Part shown: in pieces, positions 1 to 9,194 of the stretch
How positions within the stretch are numbered: the first letter of the stretch is position 1
Layout: every line of letters begins with the position of its first letter
Source of the DNA: DATNPX01 sp036702975
GTDB taxonomy: Bacteria; Cyanobacteriota; Vampirovibrionia; Obscuribacterales; Obscuribacteraceae
Assembly: GCA_036702975.1 (NCBI GenBank)
Contig: DATNPX010000054.1
Location: 62,001 to 126,000 of the forward strand
Direction of reading: 5' to 3'
DNA: 64,000 bases
Made by a program: the position numbers and the translations under genes
The notes under the pieces: model-generated
The model's database searches: none
The model's input: only the letters and a program-made list of their open reading frames with translations
What the model was told of the DNA's origin: nothing

Positions 1-1
1 A

Positions 2-589
2 CGCATGGCCGGCATGCCGATGGGTCCTTTGGAAGTTGCAGACTCAGTCGGATTGGACACGGCGCAGAAGATCTCTGCCGCTACCAAGGCCGCTCTTGGA
101 AGCGCTTTCGATGGCGATCGATTGCTTGAATTGCTCACGACAATCGTCGAGAAAGAAAAGCGTGTTGGACGTAAGGCCGGAAAGGGCTTTTATGATTACG
201 TCGATAAGCATGAAAAACATCTGTGGACTGGTATCAAAGACCTCGTTGGAAAGAAACCAGCTGAAGCCAATCTAGAAGATGTGCAGAAGCGATTGATCGT
301 AATTCAAGCGATTGAAGCGATTCGCTGTCTTGAAGAACGTGTGGTGACAAAACCGGCGGATGCTGATATCGGCTCCATCTTCGGATGGGGATTCTGCCCG
401 TTCTATGGTGGTGTTGTCTCCTACATCGACACTGTCGGAACTAAGTGGCTGCTCGAACAAGCGAAGGAGTTGGAGAAGAAGCACGGCTCCAGATTCGCTC
501 CGCCGAAGTTGCTGCAGGAGTTGGCTAAGGACAATAAGACGTTCTACGAGCACAACTGGGAGAGCCGTCAACCGGCTGCCGTGGGTTAA
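2..589 (+). CDS. 3-hydroxyacyl-CoA dehydrogenase, C-terminal part (FadB/FadJ-like), truncated by window edge
   Basis: The reading frame is open at the left edge, so the N-terminus lies outside the window. The visible 195 residues begin with the GMPMGPLELAD-type stretch that starts the C-terminal domain of 3-hydroxyacyl-CoA dehydrogenases. A second copy of the domain fold follows, with VQKRLIVIQAIEAIRCLEE and a GWGFCPFYGG motif typical of the FadB/FadJ alpha subunit end. In the family this enzyme oxidises L-3-hydroxyacyl-CoA with NAD in fatty-acid beta-oxidation. Whether a crotonase half is fused upstream cannot be seen. A strong terminator follows the stop codon. The family call is secure; the exact subunit type is not. 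Confidence 0.88.
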   Translation, partial: RMAGMPMGPLEVADSVGLDTAQKISAATKAALGSAFDGDRLLELLTTIVEKEKRVGRKAGKGFYDYVDKHEKHLWTGIKDLVGKKPAEANLEDVQKRLIVIQAIEAIRCLEERVVTKPADADIGSIFGWGFCPFYGGVVSYIDTVGTKWLLEQAKELEKKHGSRFAPPKLLQELAKDNKTFYEHNWESRQPAAVG

Positions 590-631
590 CGAGTAACGCC
601 GTTACATAGAACCTTCTATGGAAACACGAAG

Positions 632-657
632 CGGACGAGTTACGGCTCGTCCGTTTT
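632..657 (+). terminator. Rho-independent terminator after the acyl-CoA dehydrogenase gene
   Basis: Perfect 8-bp arms CGGACGAG and CTCGTCCG enclose a 6-nt loop and are followed directly by TTTT. The hairpin lies about 43 nt after the stop codon of the upstream plus-strand gene. Confidence 0.8.
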
Positions 658-723
658 CCTATCAATACAATCCAGTTAGGTGCACGCTTTCAGGTCAAGC
701 GAGTTGGCAATATTAGGTTTATG

Positions 724-951
724 TCATGCCCACCGGAATGAGTTACATTGCTCCGGGGTGGGTCCATTCTCTGAGGACTCAACGCATAAAGTTGCTCTAC
801 CATTCGATAACTTTTCTGGATGATTTGACAGGTGGTCAAGTCTTTTTCCAAATCCGCTCCAGGCGCTAAGGTTGATCTCTGCGGTCCAATAATAGTCGTC
901 CCATGCCAAGGCTGGAAATGGTGGAAGGTTGAGGACTTCGAAATCTACCAA
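724..951 (-). CDS. small protein resembling the N-terminal part of DUF6985-type proteins
   Basis: This is a 75-residue ORF. The order YYWTAEINLSAW-SGF followed by a GRATLCVE strand and a GPTPEQ turn resembles the start of small immunity-like proteins (DUF6985 type), from memory only. The protein ends right after the PTPEQ motif, where family members continue, so it may be a fragment. It lies 32 nt downstream of the SF0329-like gene on the same strand, so the two are probably co-transcribed. Function unknown; a silencing or immunity role would be speculation. Confidence 0.4.
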   Translation of the reverse strand: MVDFEVLNLPPFPALAWDDYYWTAEINLSAWSGFGKRLDHLSNHPEKLSNGRATLCVESSENGPTPEQCNSFRWA

Positions 952-983
952 TTCTTCTAACCTGAGCCTTGTTTGGATTTTTT

Positions 984-1493
984 CTACAAGCTAAGTACCG
1001 CGCGTTTCGACAAACTGTCTTCGAGTCGCCTTATTTCTAGCAACCTTCTCGAAAGCGGATGTAGTTCTTGTTCTTCGAATTCTGTTGCTCGACGCTGACC
1101 GAACCTTTTGTCTAAAAACGCCAGTCCTTGAAGAAGTGGATTCCCTGAATTTACGGCGTCTTCAATTGACAGGTTTAGGAAATCCTTGCAAGCTTGATGT
1201 AGCTCAAAACGAGACCATTCGCCCCGCTCCGACAGTCGTCCTGGCTCGCGTGATTCCGGCGGAATGACGACATGTCGATGCTCATTTGTTTTTTCGCCCT
1301 TGCGATGAACGCGATTCAAATACAGGATGGTTTCGAACTGGACTATTTGTTCACCGTTGTAGGCCATCCAACCTCTTCCGCACTGGCAGCCATTCCCGCG
1401 CCTGAAGTAAGAGGTCGAATATATTTGCACCTTCCCCGAAACAGAAAGCGCAAACTTTTCTTCAACCAAACTCTTTAATTTCGACCATCTCAT
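984..1493 (-). CDS. SF0329 family protein
   Basis: This 169-residue protein starts MRWSKLKSLVEEKFA and continues with a GRVxIxSTxY-like strand, a CGRGWM motif and a Cys-rich turn. The second half is helical with NLSIEDAVNSGNPLLQGLAFLD, then ELHPLSRRLLEIR. This arrangement matches uncharacterised SF0329-type proteins over their whole length, so the gene looks complete. I know of no biochemical function for the family; scattered occurrence next to immunity-like genes is suggestive only. It is followed by the DUF6985-like ORF on the same strand. Confidence 0.6.
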   Translation of the reverse strand: MRWSKLKSLVEEKFALSVSGKVQIYSTSYFRRGNGCQCGRGWMAYNGEQIVQFETILYLNRVHRKGEKTNEHRHVVIPPESREPGRLSERGEWSRFELHQACKDFLNLSIEDAVNSGNPLLQGLAFLDKRFGQRRATEFEEQELHPLSRRLLEIRRLEDSLSKRAVLSL

Positions 1494-1539
1494 TACTTAA
1501 GAATAACACGAGGTTTTACGCAGAGCATACCAATCACAG

Positions 1540-1722
1540 CTTGACGATCCCGGTTTTGGCGGCAAGCGTCCCAATTCAGATAACTCTGGCGTTCCTGGCT
1601 TCGGCGACGGAAAAAGAATAACCGATCCGGGAATGTCACCTCAGCACTTAGAAGTTCCAGCCCTTCCTGGATTTACGACCAAACCGTCTCAGCCTAGCAC
1701 GGGCTGCGGGCGCGAAATTTGA
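1540..1722 (+). pseudogene. 5'-truncated copy of the Gly/Pro-rich gene found at 10381-10731
   Basis: Translation in the frame ending at the TGA at 1720 gives LDDPGFGGKRPNSDNSG, then VPGF, then a tail ending PSQPSTGCGREI. This is nearly identical to the C-terminal half of the intact protein at 10381-10731. The copy has no start codon: an in-frame TAA sits about 12 codons upstream with no ATG between. Relative to the intact gene it lacks one codon after NSG. DNA similarity continues about 90 bp past the stop codon, which shows a segmental duplication and not convergent protein sequence. Confidence 0.75.
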
Positions 1723-1815
1723 GGTTCACCTGCCACCAATATGACACATAGAACTGCTAAGCTTGCGCTGTAGTGCAGAATGCTATTCGCAAATGACAAG
1801 CACACAATATATTCT
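1540..1815 (+). repeat. about 275-bp duplicated segment, copy 1 (copy 2 at 10547-10823)
   Basis: The segment includes the 3' half of the Gly/Pro-rich gene and a shared 3' flank that contains GACACATAGAACTGCTAA and GCACACAATAT. The two copies keep the same orientation. Similarity fades at about 1811, just where the purine permease gene begins, and at about 10819 in the other copy. Confidence 0.75.
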
Positions 1816-1839
1816 ATGCCGTTACTGGTGGCCTGCACG

Positions 1840-3168
1840 TTGAAGTTCTTAGATCAATATTTCAATATGACCGAGCTCCAAACGACTCTTCGTGTGGAGA
1901 TCTTGGCTGGTCTTTCAACATACCTCAGTCTTGCTTACATTTTGATTCTCAATCCATCCATTCTCGCGCATGCGGGAATAGACAGCAGTGCCATTTTGTT
2001 TGCCACTGCCCTTGCCTCTGGTCTTTCCACGCTGGCGATGGGTCTCTGGGCAAAGCTGCCCTTCGCTGTTGCACCAGGAATCGAGATGAGCGGATTTTTC
2101 GCCTTCAGCGTCTGCGGCACTTTAGGTATGTCCTGGCAACAAGGATTGGGAACCGTATTCTGGTCCGGCATCCTCTGTATAATCCTAACCCTCTTGCCCG
2201 TGCGGCAGAAAATTATTGATGCCATACCGGCTGGTCTGAAGATCAATATCGGTGTAAGCGTCGGTGTTTTTGTTGCGACAATAGGACTTTTCGTCGGCAA
2301 GATCCTATCTTTCAAGGATGGGCTGCCGGATTTTTCTAATTGGGGACCCGAGCGGCTTATGTCGCATGAGGCAATTGTTCTCTATGTAGGTTTTTGTGCT
2401 GCGTTCATATTGGGACTCAAGCGCTTTCGCTTTCTTGGCAGCATTTTAGTGGCTATCATTGTTGCCGCAATTACTTGCAGATTGCTAGGCATCACAGTCA
2501 AAGCGCCACCTGAACTGTCTCCGGCGATGTTCAAAGCCTTGTTCCAGTTGGATCTTTTCGCTATCGTCAAAGACAAAAAAGCACTCTCAGTAGTTGTCAT
2601 CTTCTTCATTATCGATTTTTTTGGTGGTATCGGAAAGTTCATCGGACTGACTGCCGCAACCAATCTTCAATCAAATGGCAAAGTTCGCAATATCGAAAAA
2701 GGATTGTATGTCGATGGTGCCGGAACAGTTTTAGGCTCGCTCACGGGCACTTCAAGCCTTATAGCCTTTGTCGAATCTGCCGTCGGAATAGCTGCAGGTG
2801 GGCGTACTGGAATAACAGCAATTGTATGCGGATTGCTGCTTTTAATAAGCATCGTCTTCACTCCGCTTGTCGCCTTAGTGCCGGGCGAAGCTGCCGCAGG
2901 AATCGCTCTTTATGTCGGTTGGTTGCTTCTGCCTATCAGCCACTTCCATGATGAGGAGACGGCATTCGGAAAATTCGATATCGCGGTGGCTGTGATAATG
3001 GGCTCGATATCACTTTTTACTTTTGGGTTAGACAAAGCGATGCTTGCTGGTTTTTTGTCCTATTCGCTGCGCCAATTCTTCACGCGCAACGAGAAAATAA
3101 ACATATATCTTGTGGCGACGACCGTTTTGCTTATAATTTCGACGGTAATGCAGTTTACGTGGAAGTGA
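1840..3168 (+). CDS. NCS2 family nucleobase permease (AzgA-like)
   Basis: This is a polytopic inner-membrane permease of about 442 residues. The N-terminus FLDQYFNMTELQTTLRVE followed by EILAGLSTYLSLAYILILNPSIL is the AzgA-like signature. Later come GTSSLIAFVESAVGIAAGGRTGITA and a C-terminal AFGKFDIAVAVIMGSISLFTFGLDKA. Relatives import adenine, guanine or hypoxanthine with protons. The usual NPGMGLNAFF-like motif reads APGIEMSGFF here, so substrate choice may differ. Family similarity begins at the TTG at 1840; an upstream ATG at 1780 falls in duplicated DNA and one at 1816 is also possible. No purine riboswitch was recognised upstream. Confidence 0.85.
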   Translation: MKFLDQYFNMTELQTTLRVEILAGLSTYLSLAYILILNPSILAHAGIDSSAILFATALASGLSTLAMGLWAKLPFAVAPGIEMSGFFAFSVCGTLGMSWQQGLGTVFWSGILCIILTLLPVRQKIIDAIPAGLKINIGVSVGVFVATIGLFVGKILSFKDGLPDFSNWGPERLMSHEAIVLYVGFCAAFILGLKRFRFLGSILVAIIVAAITCRLLGITVKAPPELSPAMFKALFQLDLFAIVKDKKALSVVVIFFIIDFFGGIGKFIGLTAATNLQSNGKVRNIEKGLYVDGAGTVLGSLTGTSSLIAFVESAVGIAAGGRTGITAIVCGLLLLISIVFTPLVALVPGEAAAGIALYVGWLLLPISHFHDEETAFGKFDIAVAVIMGSISLFTFGLDKAMLAGFLSYSLRQFFTRNEKINIYLVATTVLLIISTVMQFTWK

Positions 3169-3299
3169 GGATGGTATGTTGATTCACTAAATGCGCCAAG
3201 TTTGCACTGCGTTTTACTCGACGTGCACTATAAACTTAGGAGACAACATGAATCCGTCAGACCATTTGGTAAGAGCAGTTCGATTCCATCCGGCACCAT

Positions 3300-4559
3300 T
3301 CAGCTCTCTTTATCGTTTACATGCATCCCAATTCGGAGCTCGTCCGAACCCCGAATTGCAATCTCGTCGCCTGCATGTAGATCTCCGAATACCTCCACCA
3401 GATTATCCGCGGATAGGCCTGGCTTGACGTCAACCCAATTCACCACACCATTGTTGACGCGGACGACGAACGTCCGTTCGGTGTTTTTGACAATTGACGA
3501 TTGGGGAACGAGTAGCGTTGGTTGAGTTCGTCGGACCGGCCAAATTACCTCGGCGAACATGCCTGGAGTTAGCTTTTGATCGGCATTTGGAACATCTAAC
3601 TCCACTGCCATTGTGCGCGTATTGATATCCACAGCTTTGGCTATCCTGTGCAGGGTGCCAGAAAAAGTCTGTTCTGGAAATGCCGAAACGGTAAATTTTA
3701 CAGATGCTCCCGGTTCTATGCCACTTACATCCATTTCCGGTATTGGTACAACTAGTCGCAGTAAAGACAATTGTTGGAGTCGGAGTAACGGAATGGATGC
3801 TGTATCTGTCGCTGGCGGATGAACGAAGCTTCCTTCATGGACGTTTCTTTCGGTAACTACTCCATCAAAGGCTGCTCGGATTTGGAGGTAGGACTGTATG
3901 TCCTTTGCTGAATTAGCTGCCTGTACCGCTGCCTTGTGTCGTGTCTCAAATGATCTCAATTGGGCTTCTATTGCTTTTGTCTTCATCTCTAGTGAAGAGG
4001 TAGTCGCCGCATCGGCTTCTGCATTTTTCTGCGCTATTTCTAAGTCGTTACCGGCTATGATTCCAGAATAACTTAGAGATGCCCCTTTCATTCTTTCTGC
4101 TGTGTCTAGGCTTGCTTTTGCCTTGGCTTTGGCCGCCTCCAGCTGCTCTTTGGTGGCAGCAAGATCTTGCTCTATTTGGGTTGCATCTGCTCGCGCTGCA
4201 CTTGCCTGCTCTACACTTTGCTTGCTTTGCGCCGGTAGCTCCGGAGCGGTCATGCGAATAAGCAAGTCGCCTTTTTTGACAACAGAACCGCGGTCAACTC
4301 CGATCCAGTCGATGAACCCTGGCACTTTAGGATAAATCATTATGTCTCTGAATGACACAAGATCTGCCGGTAACCGAATTTCTCGATTGACGAGTTGCGA
4401 TACGACCTTCGTCGTCGCAATTGTTCTGGTAGCTTGCGTTTTTTGTGGTTCACTCCGTTGTGAAGACTCGAGTTTCTGTGCACCGCATCCGGTCAGAACC
4501 AAAAGACAACCAAGAGCTGTCGGGACTATTCGTGCTTTTTCCCACCGTAGCGTTATCAA
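3300..4559 (-). CDS. RND efflux periplasmic adaptor (membrane fusion) lipoprotein
   Basis: This 419-residue protein has a lipoprotein signal with an LTGC lipobox at Cys25. An N-terminal lipoyl half-motif (PKVPGFIDWIGVDRGSVVKKGDLL) is followed by a long Ala/Gln/Lys-rich coiled-coil hairpin at about residues 110-210. The second lipoyl half (IRAAFDGVVTERNVHEGSFV), beta-barrel and membrane-proximal domains follow. It bridges the RND pump and TolC across the periplasm. The start codon is TTG in a TTGA overlap with the pump stop codon, preceded by GGGGGAG at good spacing, so translation is probably coupled. It is the last gene of the chrB-like/tolC/RND/adaptor operon. Confidence 0.92.
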   Translation of the reverse strand: MITLRWEKARIVPTALGCLLVLTGCGAQKLESSQRSEPQKTQATRTIATTKVVSQLVNREIRLPADLVSFRDIMIYPKVPGFIDWIGVDRGSVVKKGDLLIRMTAPELPAQSKQSVEQASAARADATQIEQDLAATKEQLEAAKAKAKASLDTAERMKGASLSYSGIIAGNDLEIAQKNAEADAATTSSLEMKTKAIEAQLRSFETRHKAAVQAANSAKDIQSYLQIRAAFDGVVTERNVHEGSFVHPPATDTASIPLLRLQQLSLLRLVVPIPEMDVSGIEPGASVKFTVSAFPEQTFSGTLHRIAKAVDINTRTMAVELDVPNADQKLTPGMFAEVIWPVRRTQPTLLVPQSSIVKNTERTFVVRVNNGVVNWVDVKPGLSADNLVEVFGDLHAGDEIAIRGSDELRIGMHVNDKES

Positions 4560-7500
4560 GATTGTTCTCCCCCGCTTGGTTCTGCAAGTGTGTCAGGATG
4601 TATTGATGCTGATTTCCGACCAGCTCTGTTTTGGATAAGCGAGAACATTGATGGAATAACCGTAAGCACAACGATCGTGGAAGCAGCTAATCCACCGATT
4701 ACGGCGCGGCCCAAAGGGGCAGTTTGCTCCCCGCCTTCACCCAATCCAAGTGCCATGGGAATCATGCCCGCGAGCATGGCAAAGCTCGTCATTAGTATTG
4801 GTCTGAGCCTGCTGGTTGCTCCTTGGATGGCAGCTTCCTGAGCATTGCTACCGTTCATTCTGGCTTGCTCGGCAAACGTCACGAGCAGAATTGTGTTTGC
4901 GACGCCAACTCCTATAGCCATGATTGATCCAATGAAGGATTGAATATTCAAAGTGGTGCCCGTTAGGAAAAGAACCAGCACCACTCCACTCAAAACCGCT
5001 GGTATCGTTGTCAAAACAACAAACGATAGCTTCATTGATTGAAAATTTGCTGATAGTAAAAGAAAAATGGCTAGTATAGCGACGCCAAGTCCTGTCATAA
5101 GCGAAGAAAAAGCGTCTTGCATCGATGGCACCTGCCCCCGAACTGCCAAAGATACTCCACGCGGAGCGGTGCCTGCCCTCTCGATGGCAGCTTTCACTTG
5201 CTTTGCCGCTCGGCCTAAATCTTCTCCGCTGACGTTGGCCGTAATCGTAAACATGCGCTGCATATTATAGCGGTCGATTTCGCCAGGTGAGATTTCATCG
5301 GTGACTTGGGCTATGTCTGAGATCAGTGGATGGAGACTACCATTGGCCATGACTGGGATATGCTTGACCGCATCGATAGAATTCATTGCTGATTGTGGTA
5401 CCTGAACCTGCACGTAGTAACCGATGCCAGTCTTTGAGTCGGCCCAAAAGCTTGGCAAAAGGAACCTACTGGAGGAGGTGGCTGAAAGTAGTGAGCGCCC
5501 TACCTGGCTCACAGTGACACCTAGTTGGCCGCAGCGTGTTCTATCCATCGCGACGTTTATTGTCGGATAATCCTGGGGCTGACCATATTGGATATCTCTC
5601 AAGCTGCCGATCTTCTTGAGTTCGGTCATGACGCGTGCCGCATATTCTTTATCTGATGCGAAATTTGGTCCGTTTATCGCTACTTCAATCGGTGTCGGTG
5701 CTCCGAAATTCATTACTTGGCTGACTATGTCTGCGGGTTCGAAACTGATGAATAAATTTGGATAGGCTTGCGAAATCTTCTGACGGAGCTTTTCCTGCAG
5801 ATATTTCACCGGTATCCCACTACCATTTTTTAAAGCGACTCGTATCACCGACTCCTGTGGACCACTACTCCAAAGATAAATTGTGTTGATTGGATAACTC
5901 GACGGCACTGTGCCAACAAAGGCTAAGCTGATGTCGACATTATTTTGACCGGCCACCCCTTCGATCAGTGCCAAGAGATTCAGTGTCAATAGCTCGGTTC
6001 TTTCCACTCGCGTCCCCGTGGGTGCTCTCATGCGCAATTGAAATTGCCCGCTATCAACCTGGGGAAAGAGTTCCAATCCAAGCTTCGGATAAGCAAGACA
6101 AAGAATGATCGCGGAAGCCACCAAATAAGATCCTGAAACTAGCCAGTTCCACTTAACCGTTCTGGCTACAGCGTTGCGGTGAAGTTCTTGTACCTTCTGA
6201 AAGAGCCCCTTTCCCTTTCCCTCGCTTGATCCTGAAGTTTTGGAAAGCATCCAAACCGACAGGATCGGAACCAACGTGCTTGATAGAAAGTATGACGCTG
6301 TCATGGCGAATGCTACAGCGAGGGACAATGGTACGAATAACGCTCGCGTGCTTCCTGTCATGAACAGTGATGGAGCGAAAACAGCGATCACCGAGATCAT
6401 TGCCAATAACCTGGGAACAAGTGTCTCTTTGCTGGCGTTGAGGACGGCCCGGCCAAGTGGCTCCCCTCCTTCCAAGTGAGAGTGAATGTTTTCGATTGAT
6501 ACAGTGGCCTCGTCAACAAGAATTCCCACTGCCAATGCCAATCCGCCAAGAGTCATGATGTTTATAGTCTGACCTGTGAGCCAGAGCGCAACTACTGCTG
6601 AAAGAAGCGCAAATGGAATTGTTATTACAACAATGGCGGCGCTACGCCAGTCTCGCAAAAATAGAAGCACCATAAGGCCTGTTAGCATTGCGCCAAGAGC
6701 GCCTTCAATTACAAGACCGAGAATTGAATCTTTGACATAAGTCGATTGGTCAAATTCGAAATTGATCTTGATGTCTTCAGGAATGAGCTGCCGAAATCGC
6801 GGTAACTCCGTTTTGACTCGGTTGACGACATCCAGCGTCGATGCGTCTGCTCGTTTGGTTACTGGAATGAAAATACTTCTTTTGCCGTTCACTAGTGCGT
6901 AGCATACGAGAATATCGCTCGCATCCTCAACGGTGCCAACATCTCGCAGATAAACGGCAGGTCCGGCGCCTTTTCTGATGGGTAGATTTAAGAGGTCATG
7001 AATGTCTTTAACAATCGCATTGGTGGACGTGATCTTGTTTAGGTCCCCAGTTCTAACGTTGCCGGAAGGGATTATCGCATTGCCTGTATTTATGGACTGC
7101 ACGACTTCGTCGGAAGACATATGACACGACCTCAATCGGTCTGGATCTACGGTGACCACGATCGTGCGTTGGTTGCCTCCAAATGGTGGAGGCGATGAAA
7201 CTCCGGGCAAGGTGGCAAACATTGGCCTCACTTTAAACAAGGCCTGGTCCTGGATCTCGCCGAGTCCTCTCGTTTCGCTAGAGAAAACTAAATATCCAAC
7301 GGGCACCGTGCCGGCATCAAATCGCACCACGAATGGTGATACTGTACCTGGTGGCATAAAGGCACGAGCTCTTTCCACATACGAAATTGTTTGAGCTAGT
7401 GCCTGGCTCATATCTGTGCCTGGGTGAAACACGAGTTTGATGAGCCCAGTGTCTTGAATTGATTTCGACTCGACGTGCTCTATGCCTGTTATATACAGAA

Positions 7501-7711
7501 AGTGATACTCGTAGTAATTGACGAGGAAGCCTTCCATCTGTTCTGGGGACATGCCGCCATACGGTTGCGCCACGTAAATTACCGGCATATCCAAGTTTGG
7601 AAAGATGTCCACTTTCATACGCATGAGCGCAAGAACCGCACAAAGGGCGATGCTCAATACCGTTATCATTACGGTAAATGGACGATCCATCGCTCGATCG
7701 GTCAGGGTCAT
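4556..7711 (-). CDS. RND efflux pump, inner-membrane permease subunit
   Basis: The start chosen is the ATG at 7711 (MTLTDRAMDRPFTVM), which has GGAGAG 8 nt upstream; an ATG at 7750 overlaps tolC and lacks such a site. The protein is about 1051 residues with the duplicated 12-TM AcrB-like plan and two large periplasmic loops. The TM4 relay motif reads GILVDEATVSIEN, with Asp400 and Glu401 where AcrB has two Asp. The TM10 region reads GVGVANTILLVTF and lacks the Lys of AcrB (K940). The substrate is unknown; the nearby ChrB-like gene hints at oxyanion or metal stress. It begins 1 nt after the tolC stop codon. Confidence 0.93.
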   Translation of the reverse strand: MTLTDRAMDRPFTVMITVLSIALCAVLALMRMKVDIFPNLDMPVIYVAQPYGGMSPEQMEGFLVNYYEYHFLYITGIEHVESKSIQDTGLIKLVFHPGTDMSQALAQTISYVERARAFMPPGTVSPFVVRFDAGTVPVGYLVFSSETRGLGEIQDQALFKVRPMFATLPGVSSPPPFGGNQRTIVVTVDPDRLRSCHMSSDEVVQSINTGNAIIPSGNVRTGDLNKITSTNAIVKDIHDLLNLPIRKGAGPAVYLRDVGTVEDASDILVCYALVNGKRSIFIPVTKRADASTLDVVNRVKTELPRFRQLIPEDIKINFEFDQSTYVKDSILGLVIEGALGAMLTGLMVLLFLRDWRSAAIVVITIPFALLSAVVALWLTGQTINIMTLGGLALAVGILVDEATVSIENIHSHLEGGEPLGRAVLNASKETLVPRLLAMISVIAVFAPSLFMTGSTRALFVPLSLAVAFAMTASYFLSSTLVPILSVWMLSKTSGSSEGKGKGLFQKVQELHRNAVARTVKWNWLVSGSYLVASAIILCLAYPKLGLELFPQVDSGQFQLRMRAPTGTRVERTELLTLNLLALIEGVAGQNNVDISLAFVGTVPSSYPINTIYLWSSGPQESVIRVALKNGSGIPVKYLQEKLRQKISQAYPNLFISFEPADIVSQVMNFGAPTPIEVAINGPNFASDKEYAARVMTELKKIGSLRDIQYGQPQDYPTINVAMDRTRCGQLGVTVSQVGRSLLSATSSSRFLLPSFWADSKTGIGYYVQVQVPQSAMNSIDAVKHIPVMANGSLHPLISDIAQVTDEISPGEIDRYNMQRMFTITANVSGEDLGRAAKQVKAAIERAGTAPRGVSLAVRGQVPSMQDAFSSLMTGLGVAILAIFLLLSANFQSMKLSFVVLTTIPAVLSGVVLVLFLTGTTLNIQSFIGSIMAIGVGVANTILLVTFAEQARMNGSNAQEAAIQGATSRLRPILMTSFAMLAGMIPMALGLGEGGEQTAPLGRAVIGGLAASTIVVLTVIPSMFSLIQNRAGRKSASIHPDTLAEPSGGEQS

Positions 7712-7712
7712 C

Positions 7713-9194
7713 CTACTTGCTCTCCATTGAGGCTCTTCTCGCTTCGTCAATAAACGGCCTCATGTCTCCATGTGCTGCGGCCGTAGCAAGCAAAGCACGC
7801 CACACCTGCAATTGCGCAGTTGCGTAATCTACCTGTGCCTGTGTAAATATTTGACTGTTTTGCGCCACGTCATTTACAGTCGCCAGCTGATATTGATAAC
7901 GCACATTGGCGCTGTTGAAGGCTTCTTGCGCGGCCTTTACTTTAATTGGAGCGTTGTTGGCTATGCGCAGAGCACCTTCAACCATTGCTTGTGATTGTGC
8001 ATCTTGCTGCTTGAGGTTGAGAACAATTTCGTCGAGACGAGACTGCTCTGCAGCTTCGTTCTTGGCGGCTGCACGACGTTGTGAACGGAGCATGAAAATA
8101 TCCATCGCCGGAAACGTCATGTATGCGCTGATTGCGTAGTTCAATTTTGTCGGGTAGTAGCCTTGTCCGAAATTGAGCGAGAGATCCGGTTGGTAGCTAC
8201 TTCCTCTGGCATAAATCGGAAACCGCAGAAAGAGCTGAGGATAATAGGAGCGCTCGATTGCCTGTTTTTGCGCTCTGATAGTGTCAATCGATGCTTGTTG
8301 TGCTATCGCTTGTGGATGCGTGTATGGGTCGGCAACACGAAAGTGATTTTCGGGAATCTGTTTGAGAAGCGCTCCTGGTTCTACCTCTGTGGTATCACTC
8401 TGAATGCCCGTCCATTTTACTAGCGCTGCGAGCGCAATCTTGTAATTTTGTTCGGCTGCGATTGATTCGTCTTTGGCACGTACAAGTTCTGCTTCTGCAA
8501 GATATTGATCAGTGATTGGACGTATTTGTCTCTGCGCCAGGATGCGCACTGCATTTAGAAAAACCTGCATGCGTTCGACCTTTGCCTGTGCAGCTTTCTC
8601 AACCTGTTGGGCAGCCAACAGCGAGAGAAATGCATCAGCCGTTTGAGTCATAGCATCAAGTTCGCTGACCGCAATCGCAGATTGCGCCTGCTTTGTTGCT
8701 GACTGCGCGACTGATACTTCTGCCTTCCTCAGTCCAAAATCAAACGGTTGCCACGAAACGAGCGTGCCAGTAATAAAGCCGAATCCACCAAGAAAATTGT
8801 TACCGTTTTTGACTTGGCCGCTGATATTGGGCACTATGTTTTGTGGTGCTAAAAAGCCAGTAATATTGTTTGCAGTGCCGTAGTTCTCGTCTAGTAAGAA
8901 ATCTGCTCTAGGTATGTAGGCCGTCTTTGCTTGAGTAATGCCTTCTTTGGCGGCATCTGCCTTGAGGGCTGCTGTGCGAATTGTTGGATAGTTGCGCTTT
9001 GCCAGTTCAATTGCTGCAACCAGAGTCAATCGCTGTGGTCTCAATTGAATCGGACTGGTTGACTGCGTTGCTCCGTTTGGTACTTCCTGGGCGGAGCAGT
9101 AGTTTGGGAATGAGGCGATGCAAAACAATGCAACGACAGCTCTTACGGCTCGTTTCTTGGTGCGGTCAACATTGTCTTTGTTCTGTTTAGGCAT
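7713..9194 (-). CDS. TolC family outer-membrane efflux protein
   Basis: From the ATG at 9194 the product is 493 residues with an N-terminal signal (basic stretch, AVRAVVALFCIASF, then an AQE cleavage-like site). Two TolC repeats follow: LTLVAAIELAKRNYPTIRTA and an Ala/Gln-rich long helix, then a second set ending NVRYQYQLATVNDVAQNSQIFTQAQVDYATAQLQ. It should form the outer-membrane duct of the tripartite pump. A longer reading from 9287 overlaps the chrB-like gene by 100 nt and adds non-family residues. The chosen start overlaps chrB by only 8 nt, which suggests translational coupling. Confidence 0.9.
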   Translation of the reverse strand: MPKQNKDNVDRTKKRAVRAVVALFCIASFPNYCSAQEVPNGATQSTSPIQLRPQRLTLVAAIELAKRNYPTIRTAALKADAAKEGITQAKTAYIPRADFLLDENYGTANNITGFLAPQNIVPNISGQVKNGNNFLGGFGFITGTLVSWQPFDFGLRKAEVSVAQSATKQAQSAIAVSELDAMTQTADAFLSLLAAQQVEKAAQAKVERMQVFLNAVRILAQRQIRPITDQYLAEAELVRAKDESIAAEQNYKIALAALVKWTGIQSDTTEVEPGALLKQIPENHFRVADPYTHPQAIAQQASIDTIRAQKQAIERSYYPQLFLRFPIYARGSSYQPDLSLNFGQGYYPTKLNYAISAYMTFPAMDIFMLRSQRRAAAKNEAAEQSRLDEIVLNLKQQDAQSQAMVEGALRIANNAPIKVKAAQEAFNSANVRYQYQLATVNDVAQNSQIFTQAQVDYATAQLQVWRALLATAAAHGDMRPFIDEARRASMESK

